A stretch of DNA of 64,000 bases from Rhodococcus erythropolis NBRC 15567 (GTDB lineage Bacteria > Actinomycetota > Actinomycetes > Mycobacteriales > Mycobacteriaceae): the NCBI RefSeq assembly GCF_001552595.1, contig NZ_BCRM01000034.1:1-64000 (forward strand). The letters are read 5' to 3'. This document shows, piece after piece, positions 28,439 through 40,436 of this stretch (positions are counted from its first letter, which is position 1; each line of letters opens with the position of its first letter). The translations under genes and the position numbers were made by a program. The notes under the pieces are model-generated. The model was not told the origin of the DNA and did no database searches. It was given only the letters and a program-made list of their open reading frames with translations.

Positions 28439-29632
28439 CTATCGGGCAACCCTGCTGCCGATCACTTTGCCGCCCGCGGCCAGTGCCGGGAGCAGAGCGA
28501 CAACGACCGCGGAGACCGCGAAGACCCACGCATAGCCGGCAGTCGTGGCCACGAATCCCAACGCCAGTGCACCGATTCCGGTGCCGGCGTCGTAGCCGAT
28601 GTTCCAGATCGCGCTGGCGGATCCGAGTTGCCTCGGCCCGGCAGCCTGAAACGCCATGACCAAGGATTCGTTCTGCACCGCCCCGAACCCGAGCCCGAAA
28701 AGGACCGCCGCGCAGAACAAGACCGGCGTCGACCCGCCGTCGACGTTGATCGCGAACAGCACCAATCCGATGGTCGACGACGCCAATGCCGGCGCGAGTG
28801 TCCGACCACTGCCGAGACGATCGGCGATCAGGCCCGCCGAGTACCGGCCGATCAACATCGATCCACTGGCGGTCGCCAACACCACACCTGCAACGGCCGC
28901 GCGCTCCGAGATTGCGATCGGCAGTAGAGACGACAGCCCGCCGAACGACGCGGACACACACGCCAGAGCGAGCACCGGGACCAAGACGACGAACACACTC
29001 AACCGGGCGGATTCGCCGGTGGGCTGGGCGAAGATCTTCGGCAACCCGGCAATGGCCACCAGCGCGAGTGCCGGGATCAGCGCACCGAGAACGAACACCG
29101 GTGTCGCCGACCACCGTTCCATGATCGCAAGCCCCAGCGGAAGCCCCGCCATTTGTGACGCTGCGATCGCGATTCCCTGAGCGCCGGTGGCACGGCCCAG
29201 AATTCGTTTGGGCGCCAACTCCGCCACGAGCGCACTGCCGGCAACAGTCAGCATGCCGAAACCGATTCCTCGCACCGCGGAAACCGCCAGGACGGGGCCG
29301 GCGTCGGCCGAGATCAACAGCACCAACGACGGTGGACCGAGGAGCAGACATCCGACCGCCAGCACGCGCCGGTAGCCCTGCGTCCGCAACAACCGAGGCA
29401 CGAGCAGTTGCGTCACGACCGTGGCCGCCATGAAGACACCGGTCACCGATCCGGCGAGCGCATCCGATCCGCCGGAATGCGCAACCAGCAACGGCACCAC
29501 CGGCAAGAGCAACGACCAGCCACCGAAAGCTGCCGCCGCCATGATCAGGACACCGATCATGCCCGGAGTGCGAAGCAACCCCGGCGATGGAGCAGGATCT
29601 CGCGTCACAGACGCAGTCACTTTTCGCGTCAC
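28439..29632 (-). CDS. MFS transporter inside the his operon
   Basis: 397 residues, about 12 membrane helices, major facilitator superfamily. The start GTG (29632) overlaps the stop of the 49-aa gene (GTGA); a second in-frame GTG 24 nt on lies in a duplicated segment. The first helix begins at GMIGVLIMAAAAFGGWSLLLPVVP. MFS features include RGIGFGMLTVAGSALVAELAP in the first half and GLIADRLGSGR and GLGFGAVQNESLVMAF in the second. The substrate is unknown; operon placement suggests a link to histidine metabolism but does not prove it. Confidence 0.88.
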   Translation of the reverse strand: MTRKVTASVTRDPAPSPGLLRTPGMIGVLIMAAAAFGGWSLLLPVVPLLVAHSGGSDALAGSVTGVFMAATVVTQLLVPRLLRTQGYRRVLAVGCLLLGPPSLVLLISADAGPVLAVSAVRGIGFGMLTVAGSALVAELAPKRILGRATGAQGIAIAASQMAGLPLGLAIMERWSATPVFVLGALIPALALVAIAGLPKIFAQPTGESARLSVFVVLVPVLALACVSASFGGLSSLLPIAISERAAVAGVVLATASGSMLIGRYSAGLIADRLGSGRTLAPALASSTIGLVLFAINVDGGSTPVLFCAAVLFGLGFGAVQNESLVMAFQAAGPRQLGSASAIWNIGYDAGTGIGALALGFVATTAGYAWVFAVSAVVVALLPALAAGGKVIGSRVAR

Positions 29633-29641
29633 AGACGCAGT
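29600..29641. repeat. 18-bp direct repeat at 24-nt spacing over the MFS start
   Basis: tcgcgtcacagacgcagt occurs at 29600-29617 and 29624-29641. It duplicates a GTG start codon in frame (residues [12 protein letters not shown]) and also covers the stop codon of the 49-aa gene. Confidence 0.9.
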
Positions 29642-29774
29642 GCGCCCGCTACCGCCGCCAGAACCGCCAACGCCAGAAGGATTCCCGACGCAAGCTTGTT
29701 GACCTTGAACATCGAGTAGGCGCCGCCCACGGCAATACCCGCGCCGATGAACAGCAGGTAGGTGAAGAGGACGC

Positions 29775-29778
<4 letters not shown>
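29629..29778 (-). CDS. 49-residue membrane protein between hisB and the MFS gene
   Basis: The GTG start overlaps the hisB stop (GTGA) and its own stop overlaps the MFS start (GTGA), so it sits exactly in a chain of coupled genes. It has two hydrophobic helices: [19 protein letters not shown], then a basic turn (SMFKVNKL), then [18 protein letters not shown]. It is too short for most gene callers. The function is unknown; it could stabilise the MFS protein made from the next frame, but this is inference. Confidence 0.72.
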
Positions 29779-32847
<3,069 letters not shown>

Positions 32848-32999
32848 GAGAGTTCCTCTCGTACGCAAACGGGGTGCCTGTGCAAGCGGCAGCAAACCGG
32901 TCCGGCATTACAGGCCTGAACAACGCGCCTGAAACACAGAACTGATGTCAATTATCCAGGATAGGCGCACCCCATTTTTCACCGGTCCACCTGCGACGC

Positions 33000-33545
33000 T
33001 CACTGCAGGTCCGGCGCCCGCCGCCGGGCGAGTTCGATCAGCTCGTCCCTTCGGTCGGTCGCCACCGAGATTTCGCGTCCGTCGTGCAGACGAAAGCGGA
33101 CCCCGGCGCCGGGTGACGCGAGAATTACCCGCATACCTGGGCCGGTCATTCGATAACCGATTCCGGAGCCCATCCCGATATGTACTGCAGTTGCAGACAC
33201 AACTTCGTCCCACCGAAATACCTGACGCAGCCCCGGAGACAGCGCGATCGACACTCGTTCGACGTCTGTGGTGATGATCACGCGCACCTTCCACATGTAC
33301 GCGGCCACCACGAAGGACAGGACCGCGGACAACACGGCGCCGACGTAGCCCGCCGGGTCGTGTTCCACGATCGCCGCGAACCCGCAGACAATCACCAGGA
33401 CAATTCCGAGGACGACGCACAATGCGGCCGTCGAACGCCGCAGAAGTGGGCTCAACGAAATGGACTCGTGAACTTCGTGCACAGCACCCCCGCCTCGATC
33501 GCCGACAACCCCCGCACCGCGGAACGGCACCGGGAACACGACCAT
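33000..33545 (-). CDS. Bacterial PH-like domain membrane protein
   Basis: 181 residues as drawn, with two adjacent membrane helices (AALCVVLGIVLVIVCGFAAIV; GAVLSAVLSFVVAAYMW) followed by a beta-rich soluble domain (VRVIITTDVERVSIALSPGLRQVFRWDEVVSATAVHIGMGSGIGYRM...VRFRLHDGREISVATDRRDELIELARR), the layout of actinobacterial bPH-type proteins. The start is uncertain; a GTG at 33482 (VHEVHESISL) would remove an odd Gly-rich leader. No function assigned. It precedes hisD on the same strand with a 150-nt gap. Confidence 0.78.
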   Translation of the reverse strand: MVVFPVPFRGAGVVGDRGGGAVHEVHESISLSPLLRRSTAALCVVLGIVLVIVCGFAAIVEHDPAGYVGAVLSAVLSFVVAAYMWKVRVIITTDVERVSIALSPGLRQVFRWDEVVSATAVHIGMGSGIGYRMTGPGMRVILASPGAGVRFRLHDGREISVATDRRDELIELARRRAPDLQ

Positions 33546-33586
33546 CCCATTACTCGCGCTTTTATAACAAACACGTCACGCACAGC

Positions 33587-33592
33587 TAGGGT
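33587..33592 (+). promoter_or_regulatory. -10 hexamer placing a leaderless start on the arabinosyltransferase gene
   Basis: TAGGGT fits the TANNNT -10 consensus and ends 8 nt before the GTG at 33601. There is no Shine-Dalgarno sequence (GTCCAAAGTC precedes the GTG). Transcription would begin at or next to the start codon, as is common in mycobacteria and relatives. Confidence 0.45.
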
Positions 33593-33600
33593 CCAAAGTC

Positions 33601-36600
33601 GTGACAGACAGTGACGTGGCCACGACCGCACCTCCGGCCTTGCCGACCCCTCAGCGATCCAGCGGACCGAACCGAGCACGGATCGTTGCGATTGTCGCAT
33701 CGATCCTCGGCATAGTTTTGTGCGGATCAGTGCCGTTCCTGCCGATCGAGCAGGACACAGCCGTCGTCAACTGGCCGCAGGCCGGGTCGACGAAAAGCGT
33801 CGAGGCGCCATTGGTCTCGTACACACCGCTGCGCATGGAGGCATCGATCCCGTGCGCGTCGATCAGCGAGTTGGCCGCCACCGGCGGAACACTCGTCTCG
33901 ACGGCTCCCCCGGGTGCCGCCGATGCGCGCCGCTACGGCTTTGTTGCCACTGTCTCCCCCGAATCCGCCGACGCTCCCGCTCGGGTCGACGTTGTCCTGC
34001 GCGATCAAGTGCTGCTCTCGACACCCGTTGCTGATCTACAAACTGGATGCGCACTCACGCTCGCCGCCGAGCCGACCCGAACCACCTTCAGCGCCACCGG
34101 TTCCGAACCGCGCGTCATCGAGGGCGACAGCCGACCACAGGTAGTCGGCGTCTTCAGCGACCTCGATTCGGCATCAGCCGGTTTGAACGTCTCGATCGAG
34201 GCGGACTCTCGCTTCACGTCGAGCCCGTCGGTGATCAAGACTCTCGCCATGATTCTCGGGGCACTCACGGCTGTCGTGTCCCTCTTCGCGCTGCACCGCC
34301 TCGACAACCGCGACGGCCGGGGCACACGCAAATTTCTGCCCGCCCGATGGTGGAAGTTCACCGTCCTCGACGGCGTCGTCGTCGGAACTCTGGTGCTCTG
34401 GCACTTCATCGGCGCTACCACCACCGATGACGGCTACCAGTTCACGATGGCCAGGGCCTCCGAGCAATCGGGCTACATGTCCAACTATTTCCGGTGGTTC
34501 GCGGTCCCCGAGACCCCGTTCGGAACGCCGTACTACAACATCCTCGGACTCCTGGCGCACGTCAGCACTGCAAGCCCCTGGGTTCGTCTGCCTGCTCTGT
34601 TAGCAGGCATCATCACCTGGCTCGTCATCAGCCGCGAGGTCGCGCCTCGACTGGGAGCCGCAATTCGCGGAAACCGGCTCGCCCTGTGGACCGGCGCGCT
34701 TGTCTTCCTCGCGTTCTGGCTTCCGTTCAACAACGGACTGCGCCCCGAACCGATCGTTGCTCTCGGCGTCCTGCTGACGTGGTGCTCGATCGAACGCGCA
34801 GTCGCGACGAGACGACTTCTGCCGGTCGCAGTCGCGATTCTGATCGCCGGATTCACCTTGACCGCCGGGCCTTCCGGCCTCATCTGCTTCGCCGCACTGA
34901 TCGCCGGAATCCGCCCGATCATGCGCATCATCATCGAACGTGCCCGCACCACCGGTTACATCGCGGCCGTCGGGCCACTGCTAGCTGCCGGACTGTCGAT
35001 CCTCATCCCCGCGTTCGGCGATCAGAGCCTCGCCGCCGTCATCGAGATGCAACGCGTCCACTCGATCTCACCGAACCAGCCCTGGTTCGACGAGTACCTC
35101 CGCTACCAATACCTCTTCAACATCTCCGTCGACGGTTCTCTGACTCGCAGATTCGGTGTGTTCGTCATGGTTCTGTGCCTTGGCGTCTGCACCGCGATGA
35201 TGCTACGCAAGGGCGGCCGGATTCCCGGTTTGGCCGCCGGTCCGTCACGCCGCGTCGTGGGGCTGACGATCGGCGCACTGCCACTGCTGATGTTCTCGCC
35301 GACCAAGTGGACGCACCACTTCGGAATCTTTGCCGGACTCACCGCCGTTCTGGCGATGATGACGGCGGTCGCCGTGGGTACAAAACTCCTGCGCTCGCCG
35401 CGCAATCGGGCCCTCTTCGCGGCAGCCGTACTGTTTCTCCTGGCCGTCGCATTCACCGGCAGCAACAGCTATTACTACGTGTCCAGCTACAGCGTTCCGT
35501 GGTGGGACAAGCCGGTGTCCATCAGCGGACTCGGCGCGAGCACCGTCCTCCTTGGGGTGACGGTGCTGATGCTCGGCGTCGCCGCGTGGTACTTCTTCCG
35601 TGAGCCGTACACCGCCGGGAAGGAACCGTCCGCGAAGCACGCTCGACTGCTTGCCATCTCGCCACTGACGATTGCCGCAGGTGCCATGGTCCTCTTCGAG
35701 GTGCTGTCCATGGCCAAGGGCGCGATCACCCAATACCCGGCCTATTCGGTGGGCCGTGCAAACGTCGACGCCGTTCTCGGCCAACACTGCGGACTCGCCA
35801 ACGACGTTCTGCTCGAGACCGATCCGAACGCCTCGATGCTGACGCCCCTCTCGGGCAGCGTCGCCACAGCACTCTCCGCCGGTGGGGCTACAGGATTCGA
35901 TCCGAATGGCGTCGCCTCCGACCTTCGAGCAGACAAGGAAGCCACGGCTACCGGCGGCGCGAACACCGTCGACACCTCCGAGGACACCGCCGGTAACTCG
36001 GCCGGAACCGGCGGAGGCGCCGGACAGACCGGGGTCAACGGCAGTTCGGTCGCGTTGCCGTTCGGTCTCGACCCGGCGACAACACCCGTCATGGGTAGTT
36101 ACGGTCAGCCCTCCCCCGGCACGCTGACCAGCGACTGGTACCAACTCCCCGACGTGGGCGAGAACGCCACACGCGGAGACATCATCTCGATTGCAACCGC
36201 TGGTCGTGTTCGGTCGGTCGACAAGGACGGAATCGTCACCTACGGCCAGAACGTCGAGGTCGAATACGGAACAGCGCGTGGCGTCGACGATGCCGAAACA
36301 GACGCTGTGGAAACACTCGGAAAGATCGCGCCCCTCGACATCGGTCCGGCACCGTCATGGCGGAACCTGCGTGTGCCGCTGGACCAGATTCCCGTCGAAG
36401 CCAACAGCATTCGACTTGTCGTCAGCGACTACGACAGCAAGCCCGACCAATGGGTGGCCGTTACCCCGCCGCGGGTTCCGAATACCCAGAAGCTCAACGA
36501 CGTCGTCGGTTCGCAGGCGCCCGTCATGCTGGATTGGGCTGTCGGACTGGCATTCCCGTGCCAACGCCCCTTCGATCATCGGGTCGGTATCGCCGAGGTC

Positions 36601-36870
36601 CCCGAGTATCGGATCCTTCCCGACCATTCCGGCGCGCTCGTGACCAGTGCCTGGCAGGACCACTACGGCGGTGGACCGTTGGGGTGGATCGATCTGCTCC
36701 TGACCGCTCAGACCATTCCGTCGTATCTCGACAACGACTGGGCTCGCGACTGGGGTTCGATCGAGAAGTACACACCGATCGATCCGAGTGCAGTGCCTGC
36801 CCAGGTCGACGAAGCGACCGTTCAGCGCTCCGGGACGTGGAATCCGGGATCGATGACCATGGTTTTCTGA
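33601..36870 (+). CDS. Arabinosyltransferase of the Emb family (EmbA/B/C-like)
   Basis: 1089 residues, GT-C membrane glycosyltransferase that adds arabinofuranose from decaprenyl-phospho-arabinose to arabinogalactan or lipoarabinomannan. After TM1 comes a large extracytoplasmic domain (~55-210), then the multi-pass core with the catalytic loop TTTDDGYQFTMARASEQSGYMSNYFRWFAVPETPFGTPYYN, homologous to EmbB around the ethambutol-resistance Met306, whose Met is kept here. Further Emb landmarks: FNNGLRPEPIVALG, DGSLTRRFG, FSPTKWTHHFG, QYPAYSVGRANV, a low-complexity Gly/Thr linker (~780-805), and the C-terminal carbohydrate-binding domain with LLDWAVGLAFPCQRPFDH and DNDWARDWGS. It stands alone, not in an embCAB cluster, beside a secreted glycosidase. 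I cannot tell which Emb paralogue it is. Confidence 0.93.
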   Translation: MTDSDVATTAPPALPTPQRSSGPNRARIVAIVASILGIVLCGSVPFLPIEQDTAVVNWPQAGSTKSVEAPLVSYTPLRMEASIPCASISELAATGGTLVSTAPPGAADARRYGFVATVSPESADAPARVDVVLRDQVLLSTPVADLQTGCALTLAAEPTRTTFSATGSEPRVIEGDSRPQVVGVFSDLDSASAGLNVSIEADSRFTSSPSVIKTLAMILGALTAVVSLFALHRLDNRDGRGTRKFLPARWWKFTVLDGVVVGTLVLWHFIGATTTDDGYQFTMARASEQSGYMSNYFRWFAVPETPFGTPYYNILGLLAHVSTASPWVRLPALLAGIITWLVISREVAPRLGAAIRGNRLALWTGALVFLAFWLPFNNGLRPEPIVALGVLLTWCSIERAVATRRLLPVAVAILIAGFTLTAGPSGLICFAALIAGIRPIMRIIIERARTTGYIAAVGPLLAAGLSILIPAFGDQSLAAVIEMQRVHSISPNQPWFDEYLRYQYLFNISVDGSLTRRFGVFVMVLCLGVCTAMMLRKGGRIPGLAAGPSRRVVGLTIGALPLLMFSPTKWTHHFGIFAGLTAVLAMMTAVAVGTKLLRSPRNRALFAAAVLFLLAVAFTGSNSYYYVSSYSVPWWDKPVSISGLGASTVLLGVTVLMLGVAAWYFFREPYTAGKEPSAKHARLLAISPLTIAAGAMVLFEVLSMAKGAITQYPAYSVGRANVDAVLGQHCGLANDVLLETDPNASMLTPLSGSVATALSAGGATGFDPNGVASDLRADKEATATGGANTVDTSEDTAGNSAGTGGGAGQTGVNGSSVALPFGLDPATTPVMGSYGQPSPGTLTSDWYQLPDVGENATRGDIISIATAGRVRSVDKDGIVTYGQNVEVEYGTARGVDDAETDAVETLGKIAPLDIGPAPSWRNLRVPLDQIPVEANSIRLVVSDYDSKPDQWVAVTPPRVPNTQKLNDVVGSQAPVMLDWAVGLAFPCQRPFDHRVGIAEVPEYRILPDHSGALVTSAWQDHYGGGPLGWIDLLLTAQTIPSYLDNDWARDWGSIEKYTPIDPSAVPAQVDEATVQRSGTWNPGSMTMVF

Positions 36871-36907
36871 GCGGAATTTCTGAGAGGCTGGGTCACTGAG
36901 TGACACG

Positions 36908-36949
36908 GTCCAGTCGCGGGCGGATCGGACGAAACGCCTGCGACTGGAC
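36908..36949 (+). terminator. Hairpin after the arabinosyltransferase gene
   Basis: 14-bp stem (GTCCAGTCGCGGGC / GCCTGCGACTGGAC, with one G-U pair) and a 14-nt loop, 38 nt after the stop. No T-tract. It probably limits read-through into the GH1 gene. Confidence 0.55.
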
Positions 36950-36974
36950 ACTTGTATGACTTAGTCTCCCAGGC

Positions 36975-38264
36975 ATGGGAGCCCTGTCACGGTCTGTTAC
37001 GCCTGCACTCATGGCACTGACGTGCCTGCTCGGGGCGCTCGCCTTTCCCGCTCGCGCCTCAGCGGAGGTACCGGATGACTTCCTCTGGGGCGTTGCCACC
37101 TCCGGATTCCAATCGGAAGGTTCGTCGCCGGACAGCAACTGGTCTCGATACTCCGATTCTGGACGAACGCACGACAAAATCGGTGATTCGGTCGACTTCC
37201 GGCATCGCTACGCCGAGGACATCGACCGGGCGGCCGATCTGGGATCGAAGGTTTTCCGATTCGGCGTCGAGTGGGCGCGAGTTCAGCCCGCCGCCGGGAG
37301 CTGGAACGAGACCGAATTCGCGTACTACGACGACGTGGTGGCTCACATCCGCGCGCGGGGCATGACTCCGATGATCACGCTCGACCACTGGGTGTATCCG
37401 GGATGGGTTGTCGATCAAGGCGGCTGGACAAATCCGAAGACGGAAGCCGATTGGCTGGTCAACGCAGAGAAGGTAGTCGAGCGGTACTCCGGAATCGGGG
37501 CGCTGTGGATCACGATCAACGAGCCGACTGTGTATGTTCAGCGTGAATTGACCTACGGCGGAATCGCACTCACCCAGGCACCGTCGATGTTCGATTCATT
37601 GGTCCGAGTCCACCGGGCGATCTACGACCGCATCCATGTTCTCGATCCCGGTGCCCGCGTGAGCAGTAATTTCTCCTTCATTCCCGGCGTGTCCGAGGCG
37701 ATCGATTCGGTATTCACGGATCGGGTGCGCGACAAGCTCGACTTTCTCGGGATCGACTACTACTACGGTGTGGCCCTGAACAATCCGACTGCCGCGTACG
37801 CCGCACTCGACGAGTTCTACAACGTCACACCACAACCCGAAGGCCTCTACGACGCATTGATGCGGTACTCGGGCAAGTATCCAGAACTCCCCCTCTACAT
37901 CGTCGAGAACGGCATGCCCACCGACAACGGAGCGCCGCGCGCCGACGGTTACACACGCTCGAATCACCTACGCGATCACATCTATTGGATGGAACGCGCC
38001 CGAGAAGACGGTGCCGACGTGATCGGCTACAACTACTGGTCCATCACCGACAACTACGAATGGGGTTCGTACCGACCTCGATTCGGCCTCTACACGGTCG
38101 ATGTTCTCGGCGATCCCACTGCAGCGCGAATCCCGACCGACGGCGTCGACACCTACCGCCGGATCATTCACGAGAACGGCGTCGGAGCCGACTACGTGCC
38201 CGTCATGGCCCCGGCTTTCTGCTCGCTCGTCGATCCTCCCCGCAGTTGTACGGCTACTCGATGA
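36975..38264 (+). CDS. Secreted glycoside hydrolase family 1 enzyme
   Basis: 429 residues. A signal peptide is visible (MGALSRSVTPALMALTCLL...ARASA|EVPDDFLWG), so the enzyme acts outside the membrane. GH1 hallmarks: FLWGVATSGFQSEG at the mature N-terminus, acid/base Glu in WITINEPTVYVQ (~residue 180), nucleophile Glu in LYIVENGMPTDNG (~residue 310), and YNYWSITDNYEWGSYRPRFGLYTVD near the end. Most bacterial GH1 enzymes are cytoplasmic beta-glycosidases, so export is notable. It follows the Emb-type gene on the same strand (105 nt, with a hairpin between), which suggests a cell-envelope glycan as substrate; that is inference. Confidence 0.9.
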   Translation: MGALSRSVTPALMALTCLLGALAFPARASAEVPDDFLWGVATSGFQSEGSSPDSNWSRYSDSGRTHDKIGDSVDFRHRYAEDIDRAADLGSKVFRFGVEWARVQPAAGSWNETEFAYYDDVVAHIRARGMTPMITLDHWVYPGWVVDQGGWTNPKTEADWLVNAEKVVERYSGIGALWITINEPTVYVQRELTYGGIALTQAPSMFDSLVRVHRAIYDRIHVLDPGARVSSNFSFIPGVSEAIDSVFTDRVRDKLDFLGIDYYYGVALNNPTAAYAALDEFYNVTPQPEGLYDALMRYSGKYPELPLYIVENGMPTDNGAPRADGYTRSNHLRDHIYWMERAREDGADVIGYNYWSITDNYEWGSYRPRFGLYTVDVLGDPTAARIPTDGVDTYRRIIHENGVGADYVPVMAPAFCSLVDPPRSCTATR

Positions 38265-38309
38265 CGGCCGTTTTCCGAATTCCTCCACACCTCGTCGTTA
38301 GGATGTCCC

Positions 38310-38759
38310 ATGCGAACACTGCGAAATATCGCCGGAACTGCCGCTGCCACGGCTGCCCTGATCCTGGTTGCCGGAGGCGCTGCGACAGCAGCCCCCAACC
38401 CGGCCGATTCACTCCGCGAGGCGCAAGCACGCGCCTACATCGACGCCCTGGTCTCCCATGACGTTTCCGATGTTCATTTCGCCCCGGATGCGACGCGCGT
38501 CGAAGCCGGACTCAAGACGGGGTTCTCCGGACCACAGATGTCCGCCGACCTCGAAAACGGTATCCAATACCGCGTTATCCAAGGCGTACGAGACCTAGAG
38601 ATGTCGGAAGCCGGGGACATCGTCTCGACCACCTATCTGCTCGACGCGGGAATCGGTGGCACTCGCCTCATGACCGTGGAGATTCGTGAAACCTTCGAAG
38701 TCCGTGACGGTCTCATCCACGACGTCGTCGCCGACATCATCCCGGTGTCTGTGTCGTGA
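38310..38759 (+). CDS. Small secreted protein, NTF2-like fold suspected
   Basis: 149 residues with a signal peptide (MRTLRNIAGTAAATAALILVAGG...ATAA|PNPADS). The mature part (ADSLREAQARAYIDALVSHDVSDVHFAPDATRVEAG...RLMTVEIRETFEVRDGLIHDVVADIIPV) resembles SnoaL/NTF2-like proteins: an N-terminal helix followed by a curved sheet. No function assigned. It starts 45 nt after the GH1 gene and is probably co-transcribed. The 3' end overlaps the convergent AraC gene by 23 nt. Confidence 0.8.
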   Translation: MRTLRNIAGTAAATAALILVAGGAATAAPNPADSLREAQARAYIDALVSHDVSDVHFAPDATRVEAGLKTGFSGPQMSADLENGIQYRVIQGVRDLEMSEAGDIVSTTYLLDAGIGGTRLMTVEIRETFEVRDGLIHDVVADIIPVSVS

Positions 38760-39540
38760 CGCGCGCCCGATAGCTACTGGGCGGTGCACCCGAGACTCGG
38801 GTGCACATCGCTGCGAAGGCAGCCGGCGTCGAGTATCCGAGTTCAGCCGCAACGGCTGTCACACTGGCACCGGCAGAGAGTTTCGGGAGCGAGTGAAGAA
38901 TGCAGGCACGCTGCATCCACGACGACGCGCTCATCCCCGTTTCCGAGATCAGCAAGCGGTGCAGTGTTCGTTCACTGATGTGGAGTTGCTCGGCCCACCG
39001 CGTGGGCGAGTCGTGGATCGACGGGCCGGCGAGATACCGCGTGCACAACGCCCGCAATCCCGGGTGCCGAGGCAGCGGAAGTTCCACAGGCAGGGGCGCA
39101 AGATCGCGAAGTTCGTGCAGGATCAGCTGAAATACCGCGGCGCCGCGTCCGTGTGCCGGGAAGTCGTCCTCCACGTTCAACTCGACATCCATGTCGACTG
39201 CAGCGACGAGCAGCTCACGCAGGAGCGACGACACCGCGACGACTCGGCACCTGACCGGGAACCACGGCGCTGCGGACGGTTCGATGTAGAGGCTTCGCGT
39301 GCTGACACCGTCCATCGTCACCGCATGAGCGACACCGGCGGGAATCATGACCGCATTGGACGGCAGAACCGTCCACTCACCGTCATCGGTTTCGACGTTC
39401 ATCGCACCGTTCACAGCGAAGAGAAACTGGGCTCGTCGATGTTCGTGGGCGGCCAGCACGTGACCGGGTGGGTAGTCGGTTCCGATTGCGAGAACACCGC
39501 GAGGTGAGTGATCGACGTCGTTGATCGAGATGTTGCGCAC
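38737..39540 (-). CDS. AraC-family regulator with N-terminal cupin domain
   Basis: 267 residues. An N-terminal cupin (AIGTDYPPGHVLAAHEHRRAQFLFAVNGAMNV...VMIPAGVAHAVTMDG) gives the sensor; the C-terminal AraC double HTH is WAEQLHISERTLHRLLISETGMSASSWMQRACILHSLPKL followed by VTAVAAELGYSTPAAFAAMCTRVSGAPPSSYR. Divergent from the TauE/SafE gene (41 nt), which is a likely target. Confidence 0.92.
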   Translation of the reverse strand: MRNISINDVDHSPRGVLAIGTDYPPGHVLAAHEHRRAQFLFAVNGAMNVETDDGEWTVLPSNAVMIPAGVAHAVTMDGVSTRSLYIEPSAAPWFPVRCRVVAVSSLLRELLVAAVDMDVELNVEDDFPAHGRGAAVFQLILHELRDLAPLPVELPLPRHPGLRALCTRYLAGPSIHDSPTRWAEQLHISERTLHRLLISETGMSASSWMQRACILHSLPKLSAGASVTAVAAELGYSTPAAFAAMCTRVSGAPPSSYRARVTTQTPG

Positions 39541-39581
39541 CGGAGGAACCTACCGAGTCCGTGTCTGATTGACAATGGAAC

Positions 39582-40436
39582 GTGGCGAACCTTCGAATGT
39601 GCGCCAGCGTAGAAATCGCTACCGTTCATCAAGTGCTTCACTACGCCCTCATCCTTCTCGCTTTCGGCGCCTTGACCGGAGTCACCACCGTTCTGTTCGG
39701 ATTCGGTGGCGGGTTTGTCACCGTCCCAGTCGTTTACGCTGCATCCACACTTCGGGCGGACGTCATCGATCCGATGCATGTCGCCGTCGCATCCTCGGCG
39801 GCAGTGATGGTGGTCAATTCACTCAGTGCCACAATCGCATTCAGGAAGTCAGGACGGCTTCGGGCGGAGTACATCAGACCACTGATCGGCCCCGTCGCAG
39901 CCGGAGCAGGCCTCGGAGCGGTTGCGGCAGGTCACGTCGACGACGGCGCCGTTCGAATTCTGTTCGTCCTCTACCTCGTGGTCACAATCCTCGACAGCCT
40001 TCTGCGACAGGGGTTTCTGACACCACCTGAACCTCGAGAACATCTTGACCGTCACGGCGTCCGCGCTGTCGGGATAGGCATCGGCGCCGTCGCAAGTTTC
40101 CTCGGAGTCGGCGGGAGCGTCATGACGGTTCCGATGATGCGTCGCGGCGGAGTTCCGATGGCCGACGCCGCCGCGAGCGCCAACCCGTTGAGCTTGCCTG
40201 TCGCCGTCGTCGCGACTGCGGTGTACGCGGCCTCCTCAGGGCACAGCACCGCCTCGGATCTGTCAGCGGGCAGGGTCGGCGCAATCGACCTTCTCGCCGT
40301 TTGCGCGTTACTGGCCGGCTCTCTACCTGCGATTGCACTGAGCCGGCGAATTGTCGGCGCCATCCCGGACCGGATCCATGCCGCCGCCTACATCGCTCTA
40401 CTCGCAGTAGTCACGGCGGTGATGATCGCGGCTTAG
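39582..40436 (+). CDS. TauE/SafE-family sulfite/organosulfur permease
   Basis: 284 residues as drawn from a GTG at 39582; about eight membrane helices in two inverted halves. Family-typical glycine-rich motifs at the start of each half: LTGVTTVLFGFGGGFVTVPVV and GIGAVASFLGVGGSVMTVPMM. It exports or imports small anions such as sulfite or sulfoacetate; the substrate is unknown. Divergent from the AraC regulator. The 3' end overlaps the convergent RibD-like gene by 4 nt. Confidence 0.88.
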   Translation: MANLRMCASVEIATVHQVLHYALILLAFGALTGVTTVLFGFGGGFVTVPVVYAASTLRADVIDPMHVAVASSAAVMVVNSLSATIAFRKSGRLRAEYIRPLIGPVAAGAGLGAVAAGHVDDGAVRILFVLYLVVTILDSLLRQGFLTPPEPREHLDRHGVRAVGIGIGAVASFLGVGGSVMTVPMMRRGGVPMADAAASANPLSLPVAVVATAVYAASSGHSTASDLSAGRVGAIDLLAVCALLAGSLPAIALSRRIVGAIPDRIHAAAYIALLAVVTAVMIAA

